From positions 1-47,088 of the forward strand of contig NZ_CALWUN010000009.1 in assembly GCF_944384735.1 (NCBI RefSeq): a DNA stretch of 47,088 bases, read 5' to 3'. A model generated the notes under the pieces. It had not been told where the DNA came from. It made no database searches and saw only the letters and a program-made list of their open reading frames with translations. This stretch comes from an uncultured Agathobaculum sp. (GTDB lineage: Bacteria > Bacillota > Clostridia > Oscillospirales > Butyricicoccaceae). A program made the position numbers and the translations under genes. Below, piece by piece: positions 33,016 through 42,043 of this stretch. Within the stretch, counting starts at the first letter, position 1. The number at the start of each line of letters is the position of its first letter.

Positions 33016-34092
33016 ATGCCGGGTGGCGCAGGCGAAAAAACAGAAAAAGCCACACCAAAAAAACGGCGTGACGAACGAAAAAAAGGTAATGTCATGATGA
33101 GCCGGGACGCCGTGGCGGTTGCGACGCTGTTTGCCAGCTATGTTGCGCTGCGGTTTGGCCTTTCGCTCATGGTGGACGCCATGGCAAGCGTGGTGCAGTA
33201 CTGCATCGGTCTGGTTGGCAGTGTGCCGACCGGCGGCGCGAGCGCCATCGGGACGGAAATGATGTCCCGCACGTTGGTGGCGTTGGCGCAGTCGGTTGCA
33301 ATCCCGCTGTTGGCGACGGTGCTTTCCGCCGTCGTAGCGACCTTTGCACAGACAAAGCTGCTGGTCTCGTTTGAGTCCCTGCGGCCGAAATTCAGCCGGA
33401 TGAACCCGCTCGAGGGGATCAAACGTCTGTTTTCCTTAAAAAGCATCGTGGAAGCGCTCAAGGGCATGCTCAAGATCTCGATCCTGTTGATCCTGATCTA
33501 CCGGTTTGTCACCGGTTCGCTGCTGACGTTTTCCCGCTATATGGATTCCGATCTGGCGGTCGCGTTGGCTTCGATGCGCGATCTGGCCTTCCAGCTGATC
33601 CTCGAGGTCGGCGTCGCCTTTCTGGTGCTCGCCTTCTTTGACTTCCTGTATCAGCGCTGGGATTTTGAGCGTCAGCTCAAAATGACCAAGGAAGAGGTCA
33701 AGGAAGAGTACAAGCAGACTGAAGGCGACCCCAAGATCAAGGGCAAGATCAAGGAAGCGCAGCGCAAGCTGGCGCAGTCCCGCATGATGCAGGCCGTGCC
33801 GGGCGCGGATGTGGTCATCCGTAACCCGACGCACTACGCTGTCGCGCTGCGGTACAAGCCGGGTCAGGACGCCGCGCCGGTGGTCGTGGCCAAGGGTCAG
33901 GATGAGTTGGCGCTCCGTATCGTCGCGGTGGCGGAGGAAAGCGGCGTGACCGTGATCGAAAACCGGCCGCTGGCCCGCGCGCTGTATGCCGGCGCGGAGG
34001 TCGGCCAGATGATCCCGCCCGACCAGTACGGCCCGGTCGCGGAGGTCCTGGTTTACATTTACAAGCTCAATCACCGCAGCCTTCCGCAATAG
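33016..34092 (+). CDS. flhB: FlhB, flagellar export switch protein
   Basis: A 358-residue membrane protein with a basic N terminus (EKTEKATPKKRRDERKKG), four membrane segments and a cytoplasmic C-terminal domain. The self-cleavage motif NPTH is present at 270-273 (VVIRNPTHYAVALRY), so the protein should cut itself after Asn270 to switch export from rod/hook to filament substrates, together with FliK. Length and order after fliR are normal. flhA starts 31 bases on. Confidence 0.96.
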   Translation: MPGGAGEKTEKATPKKRRDERKKGNVMMSRDAVAVATLFASYVALRFGLSLMVDAMASVVQYCIGLVGSVPTGGASAIGTEMMSRTLVALAQSVAIPLLATVLSAVVATFAQTKLLVSFESLRPKFSRMNPLEGIKRLFSLKSIVEALKGMLKISILLILIYRFVTGSLLTFSRYMDSDLAVALASMRDLAFQLILEVGVAFLVLAFFDFLYQRWDFERQLKMTKEEVKEEYKQTEGDPKIKGKIKEAQRKLAQSRMMQAVPGADVVIRNPTHYAVALRYKPGQDAAPVVVAKGQDELALRIVAVAEESGVTVIENRPLARALYAGAEVGQMIPPDQYGPVAEVLVYIYKLNHRSLPQ

Positions 34093-34123
34093 ATCGTGAA
34101 ACGGTGATAGAAATGGTGGAGTT

Positions 34124-36199
34124 ATGAAACGACTTTTTGACAACGTGATATCGGTGTTCGTCGTGGTCATCGTGTTGTTCCTGCTGATCCCACTGCCGCC
34201 GTTCCTGCTGGACGTATTCTTTATCGTCAACATCTCTCTGTCGCTGATCATTTTGCTGATCACCATGAATATCCATGAGCCGCTGGAGTTTTCGATTTTC
34301 CCATCCCTGCTGTTGATCACAACGCTGTTCCGTCTGGGGCTGAACGTATCCTCTACCCGTCTGATCTTGTCGGAGGGCGGTCAGGCCGGTCAGGTCATCC
34401 AGGTGTTCGGTGAGTTTGTTATCCAAGGCAACGTGGTCATCGGCGTTATCATCTTCCTGATCATCGTTTTGATGCAGTTCATCGTCATCACCAAGGGCGC
34501 CGAGCGCGTGGCCGAGGTCGCCGCACGCTTCACGCTCGATTCGATGCCCGGTAAGCAGATGGCCATTGACGCCGACCTGTCCTCCGGCCTGATCAACGAG
34601 CAGGAGGCCAAGCTGCGCCGCTATAAGATCCAGCGGGAAGCGGATTTCTACGGCGCCATGGACGGCGCAACCAAGATCGTCAAGGGCGACGCGATCATGT
34701 CGATCATCATCACGTCGATCAACTTTATCGCAGGCTCGATCATCGGCATCGTGCAGTCGGGCATGGAGCTGAGCGAGGTGCTCAGCGTTTACTCGATCGC
34801 CACCATCGGCGACGGCCTGGTGTCCCAGCTGCCCGCGCTGATGATCTCGACGGCAACGGGCATGATCGTCACCCGTGCGGTGTCCGAGGACAGCCTGAAC
34901 AAGGACGTCATCAAGCAGTTCCTGGCGCAGCCGCAGTCGCTGATGATCGCCGCCGTCATTCTGGGCGTGTTTGCGATCCTGCCGGGGACGCCGCACATCC
35001 AGCTGATCTTGATTGCCGCGGCGCTGTTTTTCACCAGCCGCCGCGTCACGCAGAACATGCTGGCGCTGCAGCGCGAGCAGGAGGCGCTGCCTGCCGTGCA
35101 GGAGCAGGCCAAAAAGCAGGCCGAAGCACAGCAGACCGAAATGGAATACTACAAGGATGTCAATAACATCTATTCGCTGATCAATGTCGAGCCGATCGAA
35201 ATGGAGTTCGGCTACAGCCTGATCCCGCTGGTGGACGAGTCCCGCGGCGGCAAGCTGATCAGCCGCATCGTCATTTTCCGCCGGCAGTACGCGCAGGATA
35301 TGGGCTTTGTCGTGCCCTCCATCCGTCTGCGCGACGCATCCATGCTGGGCACCAACCAGTATGTCATCAAGATCAAGGGCGAGGAGGTCGCGCGCGGCGA
35401 GATCCTGCTCGACTACTATCTGGCGCTCGAACCGGCCAACCCCGCCGGCGAGATCGAAGGCATCGAGACGATCGAGCCGGCCTACGGCATCCCGTCCCGC
35501 TGGATCTTGCCGGAGAACAAGGAGATGGCGGAAATCTACGGCTACACCGTCATCGACCCGCTTTCGGTCATGCTGACGCACCTGTCCGAAACGGTGAAAA
35601 AGCACACCTATGAACTGCTCAACCGTGCGGAGACCATCCAGCTGGTCGAAAACCTCAAGCGCACCGCGCCGCAGCTGGTCGAAGAAGCCTTTCCCAATGT
35701 GGTGTCCTACGCCATGCTGGAAAAGATCCTGTGCAACCTGCTCAAGGAGGGCATCCCGATCAAGGATATGGGAACGATCGTCGAGACGACGGTCGACGCG
35801 CTGGCCATCACGCGCGACGTCGACCTGATCACCGAGAGCGTGCGCGCGCAGCTCAAGCGCACGATCACGCACCGCTTCTGCGAGGACGGCCGCCTGAGCG
35901 TTATCACGCTGGACGCCGAGGTCGAGAAGAAGATCGTCTCCAGCCTGACCAAGAACGACCAGGGCGTATACCTTGCGCTCGGGCCGGAGTTGATGCAGCG
36001 CCTGCTGGGCCAGCTCAATGAGCACCTGAAGAAATTTTCCGAGCTGTCGCAAAAGCCGATTTTGCTGACCAGCCATATCATCCGCATCTATCTCAGCCGG
36101 CTGCTGGATCAATTCTATCCGGAGCTGATCGTACTTTCGTTCAACGAGGTGATCACAAGCGTTCAGATTCAGGCGCTGGGCAATATCACACTTTCGTAA
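34124..36199 (+). CDS. flhA: FlhA, flagellar export-gate protein
   Basis: A 691-residue protein: eight or so membrane segments in the first 320 residues and a large cytoplasmic domain that receives export chaperones. The FHIPEP-type signature region reads TTLFRLGLNVSSTRLILSEG, then GAERVAEVAARFTLDSMPGK, near-identical to the family. The C-terminal half ends in the usual PELIVLSFNEVITSVQIQ. In most Firmicutes flhF and flhG follow; here fliA begins 25 bases after the stop. Confidence 0.97.
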   Translation: MKRLFDNVISVFVVVIVLFLLIPLPPFLLDVFFIVNISLSLIILLITMNIHEPLEFSIFPSLLLITTLFRLGLNVSSTRLILSEGGQAGQVIQVFGEFVIQGNVVIGVIIFLIIVLMQFIVITKGAERVAEVAARFTLDSMPGKQMAIDADLSSGLINEQEAKLRRYKIQREADFYGAMDGATKIVKGDAIMSIIITSINFIAGSIIGIVQSGMELSEVLSVYSIATIGDGLVSQLPALMISTATGMIVTRAVSEDSLNKDVIKQFLAQPQSLMIAAVILGVFAILPGTPHIQLILIAAALFFTSRRVTQNMLALQREQEALPAVQEQAKKQAEAQQTEMEYYKDVNNIYSLINVEPIEMEFGYSLIPLVDESRGGKLISRIVIFRRQYAQDMGFVVPSIRLRDASMLGTNQYVIKIKGEEVARGEILLDYYLALEPANPAGEIEGIETIEPAYGIPSRWILPENKEMAEIYGYTVIDPLSVMLTHLSETVKKHTYELLNRAETIQLVENLKRTAPQLVEEAFPNVVSYAMLEKILCNLLKEGIPIKDMGTIVETTVDALAITRDVDLITESVRAQLKRTITHRFCEDGRLSVITLDAEVEKKIVSSLTKNDQGVYLALGPELMQRLLGQLNEHLKKFSELSQKPILLTSHIIRIYLSRLLDQFYPELIVLSFNEVITSVQIQALGNITLS

Positions 36200-36224
36200 G
36201 TCTTGCATGTGAGGGGGGAACGCC

Positions 36225-37007
36225 GTGGCATCGCAGAAGGAATGGGAGCAAATGTCCAATGAGGCGCTCCTCGAGGAATACAAGCAGACGGGCGACCCCG
36301 AGCTGAAAAAAGTGCTGGTGATGCGCTATGTCTACCTTGTAAAAAATATTGCACTAAAATTACGCGGAGTTTATTTGAGTTTTGCGCAGGTTGATGATAT
36401 GATAAATGAGGGCATCATCCTGCTTATGGGCGCGCTGGATAAATTTGACTTGAGCCAGAACGTCAAATTCGAGACCTTTGTTTCCAAACGGCTGCGCGGC
36501 ATGATCATCGACCTGGCGCGGCGGCAGGACTGGCTGCCGCGGTCGGTGCGCAAGCGCATGCGCGAGATCGACACGGCGACCAACGAGCTGTTTACCAAGC
36601 TGGGGCGCACGCCGACCGATAAGGAGATCGCGGCCAGTCTGGGGCTGACCGAGGCGCGTTATCAGGAGGAGCTGGCCAAAACGGCGCTGTGCAACGTGAT
36701 GTCGCTGGATATGCTGCTCGATGAGCGGGATACCGACCTGCCGGCCAAGCATCTGCCGCAGACCGACGCGGACGCCCAGCCGGAGGAGCATTTCCAAAAG
36801 AAAGAAATGTATGAGGTGCTGAAAACCAGCATCAGCGAGCTGCGCGAAAACGAGCAGCTGGTGCTGTCGCTCTATTACCAAAAAGCCTATCAGATGAAGG
36901 AGATCGCGCAGGTGCTCGGCGTAAGCGAGCCGCGGGTGTCGCAGATCCATGCAAACGCCATCCGCAAGCTGCGGGTTTCCATGCAGAAATATGTATGTGG
37001 TACATAA
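36225..37007 (+). CDS. fliA: FliA/SigD, motility sigma factor (sigma-28)
   Basis: A 260-residue sigma-70-family protein of the FliA group. Region 2 carries LRGVYLSFAQVDDMINEGII, then FETFVSKRLRGMIIDLARRQ, followed by DWLPRSVRKRMREI, the sigma-28 signature. Region 3 is around GRTPTDKEIAASLGLTEARY. Region 4 has the helix-turn-helix YQKAYQMKEIAQVLGVSEPR. It starts at GTG 36225 with GAGGGGGGAA upstream. Its targets should be the TTAN-N15-GNCGATAW sites at 8050, 9426, 11192 and 13313. No anti-sigma flgM gene is seen in the window. Confidence 0.95.
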   Translation: MASQKEWEQMSNEALLEEYKQTGDPELKKVLVMRYVYLVKNIALKLRGVYLSFAQVDDMINEGIILLMGALDKFDLSQNVKFETFVSKRLRGMIIDLARRQDWLPRSVRKRMREIDTATNELFTKLGRTPTDKEIAASLGLTEARYQEELAKTALCNVMSLDMLLDERDTDLPAKHLPQTDADAQPEEHFQKKEMYEVLKTSISELRENEQLVLSLYYQKAYQMKEIAQVLGVSEPRVSQIHANAIRKLRVSMQKYVCGT

Positions 37008-37040
37008 GGCAAAACCACACCATGCTGAGGGGAGTGCACT

Positions 37041-37796
37041 ATGTTTAAAGGGTTTTATGATTTGACTTCCGCCATGCTGACGCAGACGAGGAATCTGGAC
37101 GTGGTGGGCAACAACATGAGCAACACGGCGACGACCGGCTACAAGGCCGACCGGTATGCGGACACGACGTTCGACGAAGTGATGCGCAGCCAGATCGGCA
37201 ACAAGGAAAAGCAGCCGCAGGAGCTTGGCACGACCACCAGCTATATCACCGCGCTCGATGAGGTCTACACCGACCATTCGCAGGGCGCGCTGCAGGCGAC
37301 CGGCCTACCGTTGGACTTCGGTCTGGAGGGCGACGGCTATTTTGCCGTGCAGGCCGAAGGCGGGCGGCTGTACACCCGGAACGGCTCGTTCATGCTGGAC
37401 GACCAGGGCTACCTGTACCTTGCCGGGCAGGGGCGCGTGCTGGGCCGGGACGGGCAGGCGCTCTATCTGGGGACGGATAAGATCACCGCAACGTCGGACG
37501 GCACCATCTATACCGAGGACGGCCAGATGCTGGGCCAGCTGGGCATTTTCGCCTTTGCCGACCCGGCGCAGGACCTGCAAAAAGCGGACGAGGGCATGTT
37601 TACGGCGGCCGGACAGCCGCAGCTGTCGGCCAATACCGTGGTGCACCATGAAATGATCGAACGCGCCAACACCGACCTTGTCCAACAGATGACCGAGATG
37701 ATCACCTGCCAGCGGGCGCTGCAAAGCGCGTCCCAGCTGAGCAAGATGTACGACCAGATCATGAGCAAGACCGCGACCGAGCTCGGCCGTGTATAA
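37041..37796 (+). CDS. flgF: Flagellar hook-basal body rod protein, FlgF type
   Basis: A 251-residue rod/hook-family protein. The N-terminal signature is seen as TQTRNLDVVGNNMSNTATTG followed by YK, and a C-terminal helix (IERANTDLVQQMTEMITCQR) matches FlgF/FlgG. The middle includes DGYFAVQAEGGRLYTRNGSF, the common FlgF/G core. The first of two such genes in tandem corresponds to the FlgF-like (FlhO) copy of Firmicutes. Assigning F versus G between the two is less certain than the family. The starts of both copies follow G-rich ribosome sites. Confidence 0.88.
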   Translation: MFKGFYDLTSAMLTQTRNLDVVGNNMSNTATTGYKADRYADTTFDEVMRSQIGNKEKQPQELGTTTSYITALDEVYTDHSQGALQATGLPLDFGLEGDGYFAVQAEGGRLYTRNGSFMLDDQGYLYLAGQGRVLGRDGQALYLGTDKITATSDGTIYTEDGQMLGQLGIFAFADPAQDLQKADEGMFTAAGQPQLSANTVVHHEMIERANTDLVQQMTEMITCQRALQSASQLSKMYDQIMSKTATELGRV

Positions 37797-37820
37797 TCCG
37801 GTGGAAGGGGGTACATCCAA

Positions 37821-38540
37821 GTGAACCAATCCTTTTATGCCGCCGCGGTAGCGGCGTCGCAGCAGCAGCAGCGCCTGAATGTAACGGCGAACAACCTGGC
37901 AAATGTCAACACCGCAGGCTTCAAGGCGGAGCAGGCCAACTTCTCCGACCTGCTGTACCGCAACTGGGTAGGGCCGGAGGACGCCCAGCTGCCGCGCGGT
38001 TCGGGCAGCCGCATGATCCAGACCACGACCGATTTCGCCCAGGGCGCCATGATGCAGAAGGCCGAAGGGCAGAATTACGCGATCAGCGGGGACGGCTTTT
38101 TCGCCCTGCGCGACCCCGCGACCGGCGCGGTCAGCTATACGCGGGCGGGCAATTTCCACTGGGGCAGCGTGCAGCAGCAGGAGGGCACGGTCTTTTACCT
38201 GTGTGACCCGGACGGCTATTATGTGCTCGACCAGGCGGGGCAGCCGATCGAGCTGGGGGACGACACCGAGGCGGACTACCCGGTCGGGGTGTTCGACTTT
38301 GCCAATACCGACGGCATGCTGCATCTGGGCAGCAACCGTTTTGCGCCGGTCGCCAAGAACGGCGCGGTGATGGCTGGCACAGGTACGGCGATCCACGGGA
38401 TGCTTGAGGCCTCCAACGCGGATGTCGGCACCGAGTTTGCCAAGGTGATCGAGGCGCAGCGCTCGTTCTCGTATGCGCTCAAGATGGTTCAGACACAGGA
38501 CGAAATCGAATCGACCATCAATGGTCTGCGGAATGGATAA
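37821..38540 (+). CDS. flgG: Flagellar hook-basal body rod protein, FlgG type
   Basis: A 239-residue protein of the same family as the gene before it, starting at GTG. The N terminus reads QQQQRLNVTANNLANVNTAG and then FK; the end MLEASNADVGTEFAKVIEAQ, with RSFSYALKMVQ, is the distal rod form. The core NYAISGDGFFALRDP is typical. It makes the distal rod or hook-proximal part. A short gap and then cheC follow. The order flgF-flgG-cheC after fliA differs from Bacillus, where cheC and cheD precede sigD. Confidence 0.88.
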   Translation: MNQSFYAAAVAASQQQQRLNVTANNLANVNTAGFKAEQANFSDLLYRNWVGPEDAQLPRGSGSRMIQTTTDFAQGAMMQKAEGQNYAISGDGFFALRDPATGAVSYTRAGNFHWGSVQQQEGTVFYLCDPDGYYVLDQAGQPIELGDDTEADYPVGVFDFANTDGMLHLGSNRFAPVAKNGAVMAGTGTAIHGMLEASNADVGTEFAKVIEAQRSFSYALKMVQTQDEIESTINGLRNG

Positions 38541-38554
38541 AGGAAGTGTAATCT

Positions 38555-39178
38555 TTGGATCTACGAAAATATGAGGAGATGAACTCCTTACAGATCGACG
38601 CGCTGCGTGAAATCGGCAGCATCGGCACGGGCAACGCCGCCACGGCGCTGTCCAGCATGCTGGGCATGGAAGTACGCATCCCGCTGCCCGAGGTACAGAT
38701 TCTGGAATTCAACGCGGCGGTGGAAAAGCTGGGCGGCTTTGAAACGATCGCCGCAGGCATCATCTCCGACCTGCGCGGCGAGATCAACGGCCTGATGCTG
38801 GCGCTGTTCCAGCTCGACGCGATCAACCTGCTGCTGAGCAAGATGATGGGTAAAAAAATCCATGATTACGATGAGCTGACCGAGATCGAGAACTCGGCGG
38901 TCATCGAGATCGGCAATATCCTGATTTCTTCGTTCATCAATGCGCTTTCCGGCCTGTCCGGCGTGCGGATATCGCCGTCTGTGCCGCAGCTTTCCATTGA
39001 TATGCAGGGCGCGATCATCACGGTGCCGATGGCGGCCTATGGCAACCAGTCGGACTACATCATGCTGATCGGCGGCAGCTTTCTGGTGGAGCACAAGGAA
39101 GTGCCGTGCCGGCTGCTGCTGGCGCCGGATATGCGATCCCTGAATTATCTGCTGCACAGATTGGGGATATTGGAATGA
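38555..39178 (+). CDS. cheC: CheC, CheY-P phosphatase
   Basis: A 207-residue CheC from TTG 38555, with AAAGGAAGTG upstream; ATG 38579 is a possible later start. The second phosphatase signature is whole, SAVIEIGN (Ser114, Glu118, Asn121). The first reads DALREIGS (Asp15, Glu19, Ser22), so the usual Asn is a Ser and that site may be weak or dead. The remaining TGNAATALSSMLG and PxV features fit. CheC removes phosphate from CheY-P and binds CheD; cheD overlaps its stop by four bases. Confidence 0.94.
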   Translation: MDLRKYEEMNSLQIDALREIGSIGTGNAATALSSMLGMEVRIPLPEVQILEFNAAVEKLGGFETIAAGIISDLRGEINGLMLALFQLDAINLLLSKMMGKKIHDYDELTEIENSAVIEIGNILISSFINALSGLSGVRISPSVPQLSIDMQGAIITVPMAAYGNQSDYIMLIGGSFLVEHKEVPCRLLLAPDMRSLNYLLHRLGILE

Positions 39179-39654
39179 ACAAACTGACAATTGGCATTGC
39201 AGACATGAAAATGGCCAAGGGGGAAGGGGTGCTGATCACCTATGCATTGGGCTCCTGCATCGGTATCTGCCTGTATGACCCTTTCATCCGTCTGGGTGCC
39301 CTGGTCCATATCATGCTGCCGCTGAATATGGAGACAAACCGGACGTCGCCGCTGAAATACGCAGATACCGGCATCCGGCTGACTTTGAGCAAAATGGAAC
39401 AGATGGGCGCCAAGCGCGCGCGTATCGTTGCAAAAATCGCGGGCGGCGCGAAGATGTTTGATGTGGCAGGAAACGGCGCCTTGGGCAATATCGGCCAGCG
39501 CAACATCGACAGCGTGCACCATGTATTGCAGCAGGAGCGCATCCGGCTGCTCAAGGAGGATGTGGGCGGTTCGACCGCGCGCACGCTGCTGTTCGATGTC
39601 GCCACGGGAGAGGGCTGCATCAAGATATATGGCAAAGCGGAACGCTTTTTGTGA
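39175..39654 (+). CDS. cheD: CheD, receptor glutamine deamidase
   Basis: A 159-residue protein starting at ATG 39175 in an ATGA overlap with cheC; a longer frame upstream lies inside cheC and is not needed. The catalytic set Thr22, Cys28 (ALGSCIGICLYD) and His45 (GALVHIMLP) is present. CheD deamidates glutamines on chemoreceptors and, bound by CheC, links adaptation to CheY-P. The overlap with cheC fits their direct partnership. The receptors at 4629 and 11284 are possible substrates. Confidence 0.95.
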   Translation: MNKLTIGIADMKMAKGEGVLITYALGSCIGICLYDPFIRLGALVHIMLPLNMETNRTSPLKYADTGIRLTLSKMEQMGAKRARIVAKIAGGAKMFDVAGNGALGNIGQRNIDSVHHVLQQERIRLLKEDVGGSTARTLLFDVATGEGCIKIYGKAERFL

Positions 39655-39680
39655 TAGCGAGTGAAAAAGGAGTGACTGTC

Positions 39681-40616
39681 ATGCAAGAGAACGAACGCGG
39701 AAAGATCTTGCTCGAATCGGGTACCAATGAAATTGAGATCATGCAGTTTACGATCGACGATAATCTCTATGGGATCAATGTGGCCAAGGTCAGGGAGATC
39801 ATGATGAGCGCGCCGGTCAAGTCGATGCCGCATGCGCATCCGGCGGTGGAGGGCATCTTCAAGCCGCGCGATACCGTGCTGACCGTGGTCGACCTGCCGT
39901 TTTACCTGACGGGGAAGAAGTCCGAGCCGGACCCCAAGCAGCTGTTCATCGTCACAAACTTCAATAAAATGTACATCGCCTTCCGCGTACATACCGTGGT
40001 CGGCATCAGCCGCATTTCGTGGACGGCGATCCAGAAGCCGGATAAGACCATTTCCGGCGGTGAAGAGGGCGTGGCGACCGGCATCGCGCAGTGCGACGAC
40101 CAGCTGGTCACCGTGCTGGACTTTGAAAAGATCGTCGCGGAGATCGCGCCGGAAACCACCATCCAGATGCGGGAGATCGAAAAGATGGGCAACCGCATCA
40201 GCCATGACTGCCCGGTGCTCATCGCGGAGGACTCCATCCTGCTCTCGCGCATGATTCAGGAAGCCCTGCAAAAGGCGGGCTTTACCAACCTGACCATGTT
40301 CTCCAACGGGCAGGAGCTGTGGGATTACCTGCATCCGCTGGCTAGCTACCCCGAGGTGCTGCCGCAGAAGGTCGCGATGGTCATTACGGATATTGAAATG
40401 CCCAGCATGGACGGGCACCGCCTGACCAAGCTGATCAAGTCGGATAAGGTATTGAAGCAGATCCCGGTCATCATTTTCTCCTCGCTCATTACCGAGGAGA
40501 TGCGCATCAAGGGCAAGCAGCTTGGTGCGGACGAGCAGCTGTCCAAGCCGGAAATCGGCCATCTGGTGGATGTGATGGATGGCCTGCTGGCGCGTCAGGG
40601 TTGCGGCGCGAATTAA
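39681..40616 (+). CDS. cheV: CheV, CheW-receiver coupling protein
   Basis: A 311-residue protein from ATG 39681, with AAAAGGAG eight bases before it. An N-terminal CheW-like domain (about 10-160) begins NEIEIMQFTIDDNLYGINVA, then KVREIM. A receiver domain (about 175-305) carries IAEDSILL and the acceptor Asp in VITDIEMPSMDG, and ends near SKPEIG. CheV couples receptors to CheA and may act as a phosphate sink for adaptation. It is the only CheW-type coupler in the window. The HDOD-domain gene follows after 21 bases. Confidence 0.95.
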   Translation: MQENERGKILLESGTNEIEIMQFTIDDNLYGINVAKVREIMMSAPVKSMPHAHPAVEGIFKPRDTVLTVVDLPFYLTGKKSEPDPKQLFIVTNFNKMYIAFRVHTVVGISRISWTAIQKPDKTISGGEEGVATGIAQCDDQLVTVLDFEKIVAEIAPETTIQMREIEKMGNRISHDCPVLIAEDSILLSRMIQEALQKAGFTNLTMFSNGQELWDYLHPLASYPEVLPQKVAMVITDIEMPSMDGHRLTKLIKSDKVLKQIPVIIFSSLITEEMRIKGKQLGADEQLSKPEIGHLVDVMDGLLARQGCGAN

Positions 40617-40637
40617 CAAACGGGGGGCTGCATTCAT

Positions 40638-41921
40638 ATGGAAAGAAGTAGATATATCGTAAGACAGGCCATCAAAGATGCGGATAACCGTATCCTTGGG
40701 TACGAGATCAAATATTCCGGCAGCGAGGCCTACGGTGGGGAAAGCGGCAACGATGTTTCGGCAGCGGAAACGATTTATAATTTCCTGATGCAGAACTCGG
40801 AAAAGGCGCTGCGCGATTCCAGAACGTTTATGACGTTCACCAGTTCGTTGCTGGCCAAGCGCACCCCGCATCTGTTCAAAAGCAAGGATCTGGTCATCCA
40901 GATCGACGACAGCGTTATCATCCACCCGTTTGCCATGCATCTGGTGCAGCAGTACGTCAAGGAAGGGTACGAGATCGCGGCCAACGATTTCCAGTTCATG
41001 CCGCGTTATCTGGCGCTGATGGAGTACCTGTCCTACATCAAAATCGACCTGGCGCAGATGAGCGCCAGCGCGGCGGAGAACATCATGCGTGTGGCGCACA
41101 GCATGCACAAAAAGGTTATTGCGACCGGCGTGGATACCCAGCAGCAGCGGGATATTGCGACCAGCCTGGGCGTGCACGGCATGCAGGGCGAGTACATCGC
41201 CGACCAGCTGGCCAACAAGGTGCACCAGAGCAGCTATCTGCGCAGCAACTTCTTCCGCCTTGTCGTCGCGGTCACGCGCGAGGAGCCGGACATCCATGAG
41301 ATCGAGCAGATCGTCTCGACCGACGTTACGCTGTCGTACAGCCTGCTCAAGATTGCAAACTCCGCGTACTTTGCACGCCGGACGCAGACGACGTCCATCC
41401 AGCAGGCGATCGTCACGCTCGGCCTGAGCCAGCTCAAGCGCTGGGTATACCTGCTCAGTGCGGGCGATACCGACGATTCGCACCTGCAGGATTCGGAGGA
41501 GTTTATCAAGATTTCCTTCATGCGCGCAAGCTTTGCAAGCGAATTGCAGAAGTACGTCAAGCGTCCGGTGCTGACCCGCTCCGAGGCATACCTGCTCGGT
41601 ATGTTCTCCACGCTGGAATACCTGATCGACGCACCGATGGAAGAGATCATCGCGGACATCCCGATGGTGGACGAACTGAAGCAGGCGCTGCTGCGGCATG
41701 AGGGTTCGGGCGGCAAGCTGCTGGATCTTGTCATCAGCTATGAGAAGGCGGACTGGAAGAAAATCACGGAGAACGCGGAGGCGCTGGGCATCCCCTCTGC
41801 GCAATTGGCCACGATTTACTTCAACTGCATGGAAGAAGTCAACCGCATCTGGGATCAGATGCTCAATCCGTCGCCGGTGGCGGAACGGGAAGCCGCGGCT
41901 GACAAGACTGACGCACAGTAA
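40638..41921 (+). CDS. HDOD-domain signalling protein with a degenerate EAL half
   Basis: A 427-residue protein of the YuxH type: an EAL-like N-terminal half and an HDOD C-terminal half. The N-terminal opening RQAIKDADNRILGYEIKYSG lines up with the EAL start, but the ExLxR signature is replaced by GYEIKY, so phosphodiesterase activity is unlikely. The HDOD region is clear: EIEQIVSTDVTLSYSLLKIA, then NSAYF and AIVTLGLSQLKRW. Such proteins act as non-enzymatic signalling scaffolds in motility and cyclic-di-GMP networks. GGGGGG lies before the ATG. It probably ends the chemotaxis operon; a hairpin follows. Confidence 0.88.
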   Translation: MERSRYIVRQAIKDADNRILGYEIKYSGSEAYGGESGNDVSAAETIYNFLMQNSEKALRDSRTFMTFTSSLLAKRTPHLFKSKDLVIQIDDSVIIHPFAMHLVQQYVKEGYEIAANDFQFMPRYLALMEYLSYIKIDLAQMSASAAENIMRVAHSMHKKVIATGVDTQQQRDIATSLGVHGMQGEYIADQLANKVHQSSYLRSNFFRLVVAVTREEPDIHEIEQIVSTDVTLSYSLLKIANSAYFARRTQTTSIQQAIVTLGLSQLKRWVYLLSAGDTDDSHLQDSEEFIKISFMRASFASELQKYVKRPVLTRSEAYLLGMFSTLEYLIDAPMEEIIADIPMVDELKQALLRHEGSGGKLLDLVISYEKADWKKITENAEALGIPSAQLATIYFNCMEEVNRIWDQMLNPSPVAEREAAADKTDAQ

Positions 41922-41965
41922 CAGCAAGAACATAGGCATAAGACCGATCACACGAATGCAATGGC

Positions 41966-41998
41966 GGCGGCAAGGGACACAGCAAGCACCTTGCCGCC
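41966..41998 (+). terminator. Hairpin after the HDOD gene, possible terminator or attenuator
   Basis: GGCGGCAAGG (41966-41975) pairs perfectly with CCTTGCCGCC (41989-41998). It is followed by CCATTTGC rather than a T-run, so termination may be partial and the next genes may be read through at a lower level. Confidence 0.5.
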
Positions 41999-42043
41999 CC
42001 ATTTGCAAATGCGGATAATGCGGACATACGAAGGAAGATGCAG

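Noticed and set aside
39106-39174. A longer CheD starting inside cheC
   Set aside because: The extra residues match no CheD, while the ATGA overlap at 39175 is a standard coupled start.
41935-41960. Sigma-28-type site (GACCGATCA) before the HD-GYP gene
   Set aside because: There is no matching -35 box at 15 bases, and the -10 has TC instead of TA in its second half.
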